A stretch of 64,000 nt of DNA from Lithobates sylvaticus (Eukaryota > Chordata > Amphibia > Anura > Ranidae), in NCBI GenBank assembly GCA_028564925.1, contig CM053029.1:185136286-185200285 (forward strand), read 5' to 3'. The notes beneath the pieces were generated by a model that was given only the letters and a program-made list of their open reading frames with translations, did no database searches and was not told the origin of the DNA. The position numbers and the translations under genes were made by a program. Positions within the stretch are counted from its first letter, which is position 1, and the number at the start of each line of letters is the position of its first letter. Shown one piece after another: positions 44,169 to 54,700 of the stretch.

Positions 44169-46439
44169 GAGGAATTTTTAATTTAACAGACACTATTTTA
44201 ACTCACAAAGAAACCAACATTTTAAATTTAGGACTCAAATGCGGATTGAAAAGACCGATAAACAAATTTGATATCTATATAGATATACACAAATATATGC
44301 GTAAGATCAATACCAAAAAATATTTTTTAAATAAAAACTCTCAACCTAGCACAGGCATTTCTTCAATACAGATGGACAGCGGACTTCGTAACAAGTCACT
44401 GTTTAATCCTCTAAATGGAGCCAACCAGCCAATAGATGTTTTTTAAAGGTTTGGTCCTGAGAGATCTGGAGATGATTATCCCAAGAAGAGATGTAAACCC
44501 TAGACACATCCAAGAAGGCATTAAATCCCTTGAGGAGAGGAAGGACATTGTCATCCGACCAGCAGACAAAGGAGGAGGGGTAGTAATTTTATCTAAAGAA
44601 TTTTATCATAACCAACTGATGGAAATGCTTTCCGATGAGAGCACTTACAAAAAATTAGATAAAGACCCAACTACACAGTTTGAGAAAGACCTGGATACAT
44701 TAGTTCAAATGGGAGTATCAATGGGAGTACTGAACACAAAAGAGATGAAATACCTCAATCCCAGTACCAGTCGGATCCCAACTATATACACATTACCAAA
44801 AATACATAAGAATATCGAGTGTCCTCCAGGCAGACCAATTGTTAATAGCATTGGCTCGGTAGCCTCTCGCATGGGTCAATATCTCAATACCTTTTTACAA
44901 AAAAGTGTCACAGAAACAAAAGCATACTTAAGAGATACAAAAAGCCTATTGCAACAACTAGAAAACATTGTTTTTTCAGACGAACAAGAGGTATTTCTAG
45001 TGACGGCGGATGTCTCTTCCTTATATACTATTATTCAGCATGATGACGCTTTATTGGCCCTAAATTGGGCACTGTGCCAGAGAGAGGATCTTAAACATAA
45101 CCACAAAGTGTTTTTAGGATATGCATTGGATTTTAGTTTAAGCCACAATTATTTTTGGTACAACGGGAGTTTTTATTTACAGAAGAAAGGCGTAGCCATG
45201 GGTGCCAAATTTGCCCCAAGTATAGCCAACCTTTTTATGGGGGAATGGGAGGATAAAAAGATTTTTGCTTTTAAACCTGATAACCTGATTTTTTATAGAA
45301 GATATATTGATGACCTATTCTTTGTGTGGTCGGGCTCCCGCACCTCCTTGCAAATATTTATAGACGAATTAAACTGCAACACTAATAATGTTACTTTGAC
45401 AAGTGAGATAAGTGCTTTGAGCATAAATTTCTTGGATGTTAATATATTCAGAGAAAACAACAGATTGCACACTAAAGTGTTTTTTAAACCCACCGACTCT
45501 AACAGTTATCTTCCCACCCAAAGTGGTCATCATCCTTTGTGGCTGAAAAACATCCCTAAAGGCCAATTCACCAGGATACGAAGGAACTGCACCAATGATA
45601 CCGACTTTTATACCCAATCAACAATTATAAAAAATAAATTTGAAGACAAAGGATACAAAGGGGTACATCTGGACAAGATTATTAATGATATCTCATTAAT
45701 CCCAAGAACCACCTTTTTAGAAGACAGACCTGCCATACCCATAACAGTGAACACTAAAGAATGGAGTTTCATCTCAGGTTATCATGAACAATTTAAAGAA
45801 GTCGAATCCATATTTTTAACCCATTGGCATGTTTTACTTTTGGACAAGGTTCTCAAACCAGCCTTACCTGTGAAACCTGGATTTATCTACAGGAGAGCAC
45901 CATCCTATGCGGATAAAATTGTAAGAAAAGTCCTGGATCCCCCGACCAAGCATGCATCATTTGGGGATAAAGATGGCTTCTATTCATGTAGAAGATGTAA
46001 ACCGTGTAGGGAGGTCAAACATCCACTAAGAGCATTGGAAACATTTATATCCACTTCAAATAAGAGAGAATTTAAAATAAAAGACTTTATTACATGCAAT
46101 ACGGCATATGTAGTGTACGCAATCCAATGCCCATGTGATCTTATTTATATTGGTCGCACTAAAAGGCTTCTGAGGATTAGGATTGCTGAACACATCGCCA
46201 ACATAAAGCTTGGCTACAAAGACCACAATTTGTCATTACACTTTAAATTATATCATAACCAGGACCCCTCTGGTCTAAAGTTTTGGGGCATCGATCATCT
46301 CAGGCCAGCGTGGAGGGGCTCCAACCAGGTGCGAGAACTATCAAAGAAAGAAACTGAATGGATTTATTTGATTGATACTCTCTCGCCTAAAGGGTTAAAC
46401 GTGGACCTAGACATCAATTGCTTTATTAGTGATTATTAA
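43946..46439 (+). CDS. PLE copy B ORF2: reverse transcriptase with GIY-YIG nuclease
   Basis: The N-terminal part (to about 44446) overlaps ORF1 and has the PLE block FNLTDTILTHKETNILNLGL. The main frame (44436-46439, 667 aa) holds RPADKGGGVVILSKE, the RT domain with catalytic YIDD at residues 290-293 of that frame, a Cys-rich motif near residue 520 and GIY-YIG (VVYAIQCPC...IYIGRTKR) from about residue 559 to the end. PLE proteins use the nuclease to nick DNA and the telomerase-like RT to copy the RNA. The ORF is in two frames, one break relative to copy A. The rest is open and nearly identical to copy A. Confidence 0.9.
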
Positions 46440-48515
46440 ATTTTTAAATTTTCAGTTTTTTAATTATTTATTCAGTCTGGTCCCACATATCTTGATAAAG
46501 TCCACACATTCTCTACCCACTCCATTAACTGTTTCAATCACATATATTTATTTATATTTATTTATATATTTTTAATATATGTCCGACTATGTTTTAACAT
46601 ACTGTTCTGGGTTTTTTATTCCGTGGTTTCTTTTATGGTATTAAAATTTAGGTATATATATCCTTTTGGACCTCAATTGTGCAGTATAATGCACCCCATA
46701 TAATTTATTATGATGATTTTATACGCATATACATGCACACTATTCTAATTGGTGCGATGGTTTATGTATATTTGTATATTTTTATTGATTATGTTTTAGA
46801 CATTAATCTCTTTTGATATATATGTACATGATTTTAATGCATTTAATTTATGCATTTTAAATATATATATATTTTATATATATTTTTTAGCATATATAAT
46901 CTTTTTAATAATTCACTCCCACTGTCCTTTTTTAAGATCTTATTCTCCATCCAATAATAATATTTTATGAATTTATTATTAATTTAATATTCTTCTCTAC
47001 CTGTTCCGTATACTGTTCATTTATTTATTTATTTATTCAGTATTGTTGAGAGGGTTTATCATTTATCGATCATTTATAGTGATATATATGGTCTATCTAA
47101 CTAATAATGCGCTAATTATGTTCACCCAATTATGTACACCAAGTTATAACAATGATCTAATATACTAATTAGGATACAGCTACACCTGAGTTGTTAGCCC
47201 CGGTTTTCCTAGGTACAGATGTCTACCATTTATTTCTAACAATCCTAGTAAATGTTTCTATTTATTGCCCTATTTTATCCAAACAACATCGCCATTCTCC
47301 AGATCAGTACAGTGACATTTTTGCATTGTAAGTGTTAATTTATCTGGATAGCGGTGTATGCATCTACTTCCCGTCACTGAGCTGTATAGAATTATGGCAT
47401 GTGATTGCCATAGTAACACTGTTCGGTTTTCGGGACCCCTGATTGGCTAGAATGCTGGTCAATGGGAGTACTTAAACCTGTCAGAGCGCCGTGTAGCCAC
47501 GCCCTCTGTTGAAGTCAGGAAGTGACGAAACGCGGCAGGGCGTGGCCTACACGACGCTCGACCGGAAGTCACGTTTGCGCTCCACCGCCGCTAACCACCG
47601 ACCGGAAGTGAAGCTTGTGTCAGCGGAAGACACACAGGCCACTTCAGGAGGAATTGGTTGCTGCCTCTGTGGACGTTTGGAGTATTGCCTCTACTAGACA
47701 CACGCAAGTGACACTTTTCTATATGCTGTTTACAAAGAAATCTAAATGTACGCTTATTACCATTGGGGATTGTAAGGGGGTTTGCTTTTAAATGATTCAA
47801 TTAAAATAGAATTACACTATGTATGCCACTCTCTTCGTTTTTTATGACATACCACTGTGAGCTGATTAACCCTTGAAACCCTGGTGATACTTTATCAATA
47901 CCCTGGTGGTACCTATGCTGAGGAAGCGATCTGATTGGCGCGGTTTTCTGGATATTTGACGTACCCTGTGCTGTTTATACCATGATGATGTTATATATCT
48001 CAAGGCCTGTTTGATTTATACTTCCGGTGAGTTTAACCCCCTGAGGGGAGCGTGCCTCACGTGGTGGATTGACCTAGAGGGATTAAAGCGGTGCTTGGAT
48101 ATACATCTGGAATACTTTAACCACATGAAAAGTCACCTATTTTTTGAACTGTGCACTATATCTCTCAGATACACCAAAAAGGACTACCTCTGCTGCATGA
48201 TTTCTTTTTCTCATTATATGACTTGTGGACTGATCACAGAAAGATCTCACTATCTTTTAAATGTCATATATCTTCTAGCGCTGTTTTTAGTATTTTATTT
48301 CACAGGAATTTCTGTCAGATTTTTTACTATCTCCTTTATATATTATCTCGATTTTAAACAGCTGCTTATATATTTATTTATTGATATAAATACTTTAACC
48401 TATTTATATTTATTATACTGAATCAATCGGTCACTCTGTTTTATTGTAGTCATACATCCAGCGCTGAGTAGTGTATATACTTAGGCCTTACATCATACAC
48501 CTTTCTCTTCATATA
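46440..48515 (+). repeat. PLE copy B 3' non-coding region and terminal repeat
   Basis: This AT-rich stretch matches 35208-37114 inverted. It contains the hammerhead motif (47491-47552) and ends with 150 bp that also occur at the palindrome centre. The final CTCTTCATATATA runs into a TA/T-rich tract. A 136-codon frame at 48011-48421 is non-coding in character. Confidence 0.8.
47491..47552 (+). ncRNA. Hammerhead-like motif, PLE copy B
   Basis: It has the same outer stem, CTGTTGA box, hairpin and GAAAC as copy A. Here the GUC at the stem boundary reads GGC, so self-cleavage is not expected. The two inverted copies thus differ at the one position where a hammerhead must be exact. Confidence 0.55.
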
Positions 48516-48976
48516 TATATATATATTTTTTTTTTTTTTATTTTTTTTGAAAAAATGTGGTTTATCATTCATTTAAGCTCAATTTTTTATTTGGCATGTA
48601 ATTAAATAAAATTAAATGTTTAGAGGCCCCCCGAACTTGAAGTGTTCTGAGCCCCCCAAAGGTCTAAAACTGGCACTGGGTGCAAGCTCAGCACATCCCT
48701 CCTAATGCAACATACATCAGTTCAGTGTGTAGTGACCTGGGATGGTACTTTCTAAGGAACTCTGTACTTTATTATGGCACCCAGTGAAGGCTCATCTCTA
48801 GGTCAGGAAATTGCCTTAATGTTAGATTTTTCACTTGACCGCAGTCCCTGCCTGGTCCCGAGCATTGATGAGTGCAAGCTGAAGTAGGTCCAGTCCACAT
48901 ACTGACCAGCCAGTCAGCAAAATAAAAAAGTCTAAATAGCTTGGACAGTTTGTGTTCGGTTTACGTTGGATACATA
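48516..48976. other. Unassigned spacer
   Basis: A T-rich tract (48528-48550) is followed by mixed sequence with no recognised gene or repeat end. Confidence 0.4.
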
Positions 48977-50608
48977 CAGTGCCTTGCGAAAGTATTCGGC
49001 CCCCTTGAACTTTTCAACCTTATGCCACATTTCAGGCTTCAAACATAAAGATATAAAATTTTAATTTTTTGTGAAGAATCACCAACAAGTGGGACACAAT
49101 TGTGAAGTGGAACGAAATCTATTGGATATTTTAAACTTTTTTAGCAAATAAAAAACTGAAAAGTGGTGCGTGCAAAATTATTCGGCCCCTTTACTTTCAG
49201 TGCAGCAAACTCACTCCAGAAGTTCAGCGAGGATCTCTGAATGATCCAATGTTGTCCTAAATGACTGATGGTGATAAATAGAATCCGCCTGTGTGTAATC
49301 AAGTCTCTGTATAAATGCACCTGCTCTGTGATAGTCTCAGGGTTCTGTTGAAAGCGCAGAGAGCATCATGAAGACCAAGGAACACACCAGGCAGGTCCGT
49401 AATACTGTTGTGGAGAAGTTTAAAGCCGGATTTGGATACAAAAAGATTTCCCAAGCTTTAAACATCCCAAGGAGCACTGTGCAAGCGATCATTTTGAAAT
49501 GGAAGGAGTATCAGACCACTGCAAATCTACCAAGACCTGGCTGTCCCTCTAAACTTTCAGCTCAGACAAGGAGAAGACTGATCAGAGATGCAGCCAAGAG
49601 GCCCATGATCACTCTGGATGAACTGCAGAGAACTACAGCTGAGGTGGGAGAGTCTGTCCATAGGACAACAATCAGTCGTACACTGCCCAAATCTGGCCTT
49701 TATGGAAGAGTGGCAAGAAGAAAGCCATTTCTCAAAGATATCCATAAAAAGTCTCGTCTAAAGTTTGCCACAAGCCACCTGGGAGACACACCAAACATGT
49801 GGAAGAAGGTACTCTGGTCCGATGAAACCAAAATCAAACTTTTTGGCCACAATGCAAAACGATATGTTTGGCGTAAAAGCAACACAGCTCATCACCCTCA
49901 ACACACCATCCCCACTGTCAAACATGGTGGTGGCAGCATCATGGTTTGGGCCTGCTTTTCTTCTGCAGGGACAGGGAAGATGGTTAAAATTGAGGGGAAG
50001 ATGGATGCAGCCAAATACAGGACCATTCTGGATGAAAACCTGTTGGAGTCTGCAAAAGACCTGAAAGTGGGACGGAGATTTATCTTCCAACAAGACAATG
50101 ATCCCAAACATACAGCAAAATCTACAAAGGAATGGTTCACAAATAAACGTATCCAGGTGTTAGAATGGCCAAGTCAAAGTCCAGACCTGAATCCAATCGA
50201 GAATCTGTGGAAAGAGCTGAAAACTGCTGTTCACAAACTCAATTCCAATTTCAAATCCAACCTCACTGAGCTCGAACTGTTTTTCAAGGAAGAATGGGCA
50301 AGAATTTCAGTCTCTCGATGTGCAAAACTGATAGAGACATACCCCAAGCGACTTGCAGCTGTAATCGCAGCAAAAGGTGGCTCTACAAAGTATTAACGCA
50401 AGGGGGCCGAATAATTTTGCACGCCCCACTTTTCATTTTTTTATTAGTTAAAAAAGTTTCAACAACTCAATAGATTTCGTTCCACTTCACAATTGTGTCC
50501 CACGTGTTGGTGATTCTTCACAAAAAAATAAAGTTTTATGTTTGAAGCCTGAAATGTGGCAAAAGGTTGAAAAGTTCAAGGGGGGCCGAATACTTTCGCA
50601 AGGCACTG
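48977..50608 (+). mobile_element. Complete Tc1-family transposon
   Basis: The element is 1,632 bp, flanked by TA (48975-48976 and 50609-50610). Its outer ends CAGTGCCTTGCGAAAGTATT are perfect inverted repeats, and the terminal repeats extend to roughly 200 bp per side. Each side has a second inner copy of ATTCGGCCCC, the IR/DR layout with two transposase binding sites per end. The transposase between them is uninterrupted. All parts needed for cut-and-paste transposition are present, so it may be recently active. Confidence 0.93.
49368..50396 (+). CDS. Tc1-family transposase, uninterrupted
   Basis: The 342-aa protein has the usual Tc1 length. Residues 1-110 form two helix-turn-helix modules (FKAGFGYKKISQALNIPRST) joined by RPGCPSKL, which bind the terminal repeats. 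The catalytic triad is D152 (LWSDETKIKLFG), D243 (QQDNDPKHT) and E278 (DLNPIENLW), with 34 residues between the last two: DD34E. The GGGSIMVWACFSSAGTGK block is intact. A basic N-terminal region can serve in nuclear import. The start at 49368 is the first ATG and gives the canonical MKTKEHT-type N-terminus. Confidence 0.95.
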   Translation: MKTKEHTRQVRNTVVEKFKAGFGYKKISQALNIPRSTVQAIILKWKEYQTTANLPRPGCPSKLSAQTRRRLIRDAAKRPMITLDELQRTTAEVGESVHRTTISRTLPKSGLYGRVARRKPFLKDIHKKSRLKFATSHLGDTPNMWKKVLWSDETKIKLFGHNAKRYVWRKSNTAHHPQHTIPTVKHGGGSIMVWACFSSAGTGKMVKIEGKMDAAKYRTILDENLLESAKDLKVGRRFIFQQDNDPKHTAKSTKEWFTNKRIQVLEWPSQSPDLNPIENLWKELKTAVHKLNSNFKSNLTELELFFKEEWARISVSRCAKLIETYPKRLAAVIAAKGGSTKY

Positions 50609-50796
50609 TATATGTGAAGCCGCACTGCCCCGCTGTACAGTGCAGTCCCTAACTCTACTCTAACATTGTCTCCAAATTGTGATATACATAGCAACAAATA
50701 CATGGAGAGCCTAAACTAGTTCAAAAAAATTCATTAGAAAACAGAGGTTTTGGTTGCATATATTTGCAATCATATGTGAAATCACCTTTACTTATA

Positions 50797-51560
50797 GCTG
50801 GTCCAAAACCTGCCTGAAAAAAGTAAAGGCCTCCAACCTCCCCTTACAGCCGTTCCAATACATGCCTGAAAAAAAGTACCAACCTCCAACCTCCTCTCAC
50901 AGACTTTGCAACACACACGTGAAAAAAATACAGACCTCCAACCTCCCGTTACAGCCAGTCCCACACACACTTGAAAAAAAATACCGCCCTCCAACCTCCT
51001 CTCACAGCCAGTCCAACACACGCCTGAACAAAGTACCAGCCTACAACATCCCCTCAAAGCCGGTCCAATACATTCCTGAAATAAGTACCGGCCTCCAACC
51101 TCCTCTCACAGTCAGTGCAACACACACCTGAAAAACGTACGGGCCTCCAACCTACCCTCATAGCCAGAGCAACACATGCCTGAAAAAAGTCCCGGCCCCC
51201 AACATTTTTCTTATAGCCAGTCCAACACATGCCTACAGAAAAATAGACTACCGGCCTCCAACTTCCCCTCACAGCCAGTCCAACGCACGCCTGCAGCAGA
51301 AAAGACTACCAGCCTCCAACCTCACCTCACAGCCGGTCCAATACACACATGTAGAAAAAATTACTACCGGCCTCCAGACTCCACTTATAGTCGGTTCAAT
51401 GCATGCCTGCAGAAAAACAGACTACCGGCCTCAAACCTCCCCTCATAGCCGGTCCAATGTATGCCTGCAGAAAAAAAGACTACTGGCCTCCAATCTCCCC
51501 TCATAGCTGGTTCAAAATATGCCTGCAGAAGAAAAGACTACCAGCCTCAAACTTCCTCTC
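50797..51560. repeat. 53-58-bp minisatellite
   Basis: A unit reading roughly CCGGCCTCCAACCTCC, CTCACAGCC, TCCAACACA, GCCTGAAAAAAGTA recurs about 14 times. The first units are near 53 bp; from about 51230 a longer form with GCAGAAAAAAGACTA is used. The array shows a sharp change of unit type rather than gradual drift. Frames across it are repeats, not genes. Confidence 0.9.
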
Positions 51561-51980
51561 TAGGGATGAGCCGAACACCCCCCTCAGTTCGGTTTGCACC
51601 AGAACATGCGAACACACAAACAATTTATGTGAACCCCGTTAAAGGGGACATATATCAATGCAGAAAAAAGTTTTTTAAAACAGACGTTTTTTCAGGAGCA
51701 GTGATTTTAAGAATGCTTAAAGTGAAACAATAAAAATGAAATATTTATTGATATATCGTGCTGGGGGGTCCCCTTAGTCTGTCTGTAAAGTAGCGCATTT
51801 TCCCCATGTTTATAGCAGTACCGCAGCAAATTGACATTTCTAAAGGAAAAAATTTCATTCAAATTGCTTACGGCTGTAATGTATTGCCGGATACCGGCAA
51901 TATACATGAAAAAAACTTTTAAAAAAATGGCATGGGTCCCCCCCAGTCTATTACCAGGCCCTTCGGGTCTGGTATAGATA
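51561..51980. repeat. Interspersed repeat beginning GGGATGAGCCGAAC
   Basis: The stretch includes GTTCGGTTTGCACCAGAAC, an AATAAA signal near 51730 and, near the end, an ATGGCATGGG / GGTCTGGTATAGATA module related to the foldback element at 30222. It has no coding capacity. Confidence 0.5.
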
Positions 51981-51984
51981 TTAA

Positions 51985-52737
51985 CCACTTGCTTACAGGG
52001 CACTTAAACTCCCTCCTATCCAGACCAATTTTCAGCTTTCAGCGCTGTTGCACTTTGAATGACAATTGCGCGGTCATACAACAATGTACCCAAATGAAAT
52101 TTTCCCCCTAAATTGAGCTTTCTTTTGGTGATATTTGATCACCTGTGCAATTTTTATTTTTTGTTAAAAAAATTAAAAAAAAAGGAATTTAAAAAAAAAA
52201 ACATTATTTTTTATATTTTGTTATAAATTTTAAAACAGGTAATTTTTGTCGGTCATTGATGTACGCTGATGGGGCGGCACTGATGGGCACCGATAGGTGG
52301 CAGTGATGAGCACTGATCGGTTACACTGATAGGCAGCACTTCTAGGTGGCACTGATTGGCACCACTGGTGGGCATTGATAAGTGGCACTTGTGGGCATTG
52401 ATAGGTGGCACTTGTGGGCATTGATAGGTGGCAATTGTGGGCATTGATAGATGGCACTTGTGGGCATTGTCATGTGGCATAAATGAGGCCTAATTGCCTC
52501 TTCCTTTTCGGGACCAATGTCCCTTTAAGATGAGCCAAGCTTTTGTTTTGATCACATGGTAAGGGGCCGGGACCGGCCCCTTACTCGGATCGTGATCACC
52601 CGAGTTTCAGTGACTCGTGATCACAGCGTGCTCTGCGCCCGCCCTGTAGGGCGCGCGCAGGGAGCGTGCACAGGGGAGGCCGTCAATTCAGATCCATGCT
52701 GTGGCCGTCATTCTGCCATAGCGCGGATGTCAAGTGG
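51985..52737. mobile_element. TTAA MITE with internal minisatellite
   Basis: The ends CCACTTG and CAAGTGG are inverted repeats flanked by TTAA (51981-51984 and 52738-52741). At 52250-52480 a unit of about 23 bp (GGTGGCACTTGTGGGCATTG) is repeated about nine times. No transposase is present. TTAA flanks suggest mobilisation by a piggyBac-type transposase. Confidence 0.75.
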
Positions 52738-52830
52738 TTAAGGGGAACTCCACGCCAAAATTAAAAAAATATGCCGTAGGGTCCCCCCCAAAATCTATAC
52801 CAGGCCCTCCAGGTCTGGTATGGATATTAA

Positions 52831-53784
52831 CCACTTCAGCCCCAGAAGGATTTACCCCCTTTCTGACTGGGCCATTTTTTGTGATACGGCATTGCGTCGC
52901 TTTAACTGACAATTGCGCCGTTGTGCGTTGCTGTACCCAAACAAAATTGACATCCTTTTTGCCCACAAATAGAGATTTCTTTTGGTGGTATTTGATCACC
53001 TCTGCGGTTTTTATTTTTTGCGCTATAAATAAAAAAAGAGCAACAATTTTGAAAAAAATTATATTTTTTACTTTTTGCTATAATAAATATCCCCAATTTA
53101 AAAAAAACAAAAACAAATTTCTTCCTCAGGCCGATATATATTCTTCTACATATTTTTGCTTAAAAAAGCGCAATAAGCGTATATATTGATTGGATTGTGC
53201 AAAAGTTATACCGTCTACAAAATAGGGGATAGATCTATGCCATTTTTAGTATTTTTTTTTTTACTAGTAATGGCGGGGATCTGCGACTTTTATCGGCGAC
53301 TGGGACATTACGGCGAACAGATCGGACACTTTTGACACTTTTTTGGGACCACTGACATTTATACAGGGATCAGAGATAAAAATAGCTACTGATTACTGTA
53401 TAAATGTCACTGGCAGGGAAGGGGTTAACACTAGGGGCAATCAAGGGGTTTAATGTGTTCCCTCATTGTGTTCTATCTGTAGGAGGGGATGAGACTGCCT
53501 GGGGGAGGAGACCGATCGGTGTTTCTATATACTAGGAACACACGATCTGTCTCCTCTCCCCTGCCAGAACGTGGATTTGTGTGTTTACACACACAGATCC
53601 TTGTTCTGGCTCTGTCAGGAGCGATCGCGGGTGCCCGGTGGACACCGCGACTGCCGGACACGCGTAACGACTCCTCAGTATTGCGGCAGCGCGCCCCTAT
53701 ACCCCTTAAAGCGCTCGTCGTACAGCTACAGCGATTTGCGCAGGGGAGCCGTTCTGCCACCGTCAAACAACGGCAGGCAATCAT
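52831..53784. mobile_element. TTAA MITE, related to 51985-52737
   Basis: It starts CCACTTCAGCCCC after TTAA (52827-52830) and is followed by TTAA (53785-53788). The interior shares blocks with the previous MITE: GACAATTGCGC, TTTCTTTTGGTG and ATTTGATCACCT. The right end has drifted. It is 954 bp and non-coding; frames of 103-133 codons inside have no known domain. Confidence 0.7.
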
Positions 53785-53788
53785 TTAA

Positions 53789-53989
53789 GGGGAACTCCAC
53801 GCCAACATTTTTTGGAAAAATGGTGTGGGGGCCCACCAAAATGGGGTACATTGCTGCAGGGGGCACTAGCTGGGCGGAGGAACTTGCTGAAGAGGGCAGG
53901 GAGCACAGGTGTCATCATTGGCTGCTAAGACAATGGCGGTCCTTGCAGCCAATAACAGTAGTGGGGATCTAGCGCTGCAGATTGGCAGG
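53789..53989. other. Repeat module and PLE target flank
   Basis: GGGGAACTCCACGCC at 53789 is the third copy of the foldback-type module. The remainder continues beyond the snapback insert at 54701, which shows the insert landed in older repeat DNA. Confidence 0.5.
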
Positions 53990-54004
53990 CACAGTATAGT
54001 ATAG

Positions 54005-54685
54005 AGAGCGCGCAGCTGCAGACCGGAAGCTGTAATCCAAAACTTTGCCCTCTGCTGTTTGTTGCCGGTCCCGGCAACAAACAGCAGAGGGCAAAGTTTT
54101 GGTTTACAGCTTCCGGTCTGCAGCCGCGCACTCTCTATGATAGTTTCCGCTCAGAGGCAGAAGAGCGGCGCTTGCGCAGTGACTGCGGCCGTCTCCTAGC
54201 AACTCAAAGATGATTCCTTTAGCTCATTCCATCTACCTGGATCCGTGATTCCTGTCATTCACAATTTCACAATTTACTGGAGAAGTCTGGATCCGGTCTC
54301 CATTTGTCGCTTTGATCAAGTCTCACCCACCTCCGGCACCTTTTGATAACATCGCCTATTTACAACCTGGTTCTGGTAAGCAGATCGAGATTACAAGATT
54401 CTGGATTGTTCCTCTTGTTCCTCTTGTTGTTCATTTTGTGCACTGAACTTTGGTGGAATTTCTTCACATTATTAATTTTAATTTTGCTGTTGGTTGACTT
54501 TATCGATTATATTTTGAGATGGATTTTAATTTTTTGGATAATTTCCAATTTTTTCCTAAACACATAATTTAAGCGCTACACTTTGGTTTTTGTATATTTT
54601 GAGTTTGCCTATCAACAAACTGTGTTGGCTGCTATCACCCTTACATCTTTGGAATTAGCGCAGATATTTTGTTCACCCGTTTTTT
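54005..54685 (+). mobile_element. Small snapback insertion, PLE-like
   Basis: A 15-bp duplication CACAGTATAGTATAG (53990-54004 and 54686-54700) flanks the insert. Its first 64 bp (54005-54068) are an inverted copy of 54071-54134 around a 2-base centre. The remaining 550 bp are AT-rich and non-coding and end with TAAGCGCTACACTTTGGTTT and a T-rich tail, similar in style to the tail at 15456-15591. It has the same plan as 14033-15591 with a shorter inverted copy. Confidence 0.75.
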
Positions 54686-54700
54686 CACAGTATAGTATAG

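Larger units (their letters stand above)
35208..48515. mobile_element. Head-to-head pair of Penelope-like elements (13.3 kb)
   Basis: The left copy reads on the minus strand (35208-42928) and the right copy on the plus strand (43100-48515). They are inverted and nearly identical over about 4.7 kb of shared sequence. A 171-bp spacer (42929-43099) lies between them; it matches the last 150 bp of the right copy (48363-48513) and so is a partial 5' terminal repeat. The left copy lacks that terminal 150 bp at its outer end. Both outer ends abut (TA)n, which fits insertion into a microsatellite. A young LTR element (38841-41906) sits inside the left copy. Confidence 0.85.

Noticed and set aside
42431-44193. 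136-codon frames opposite the PLE ORF1 ends
   Set aside because: They are antisense to the RG-rich coding segment in both arms.
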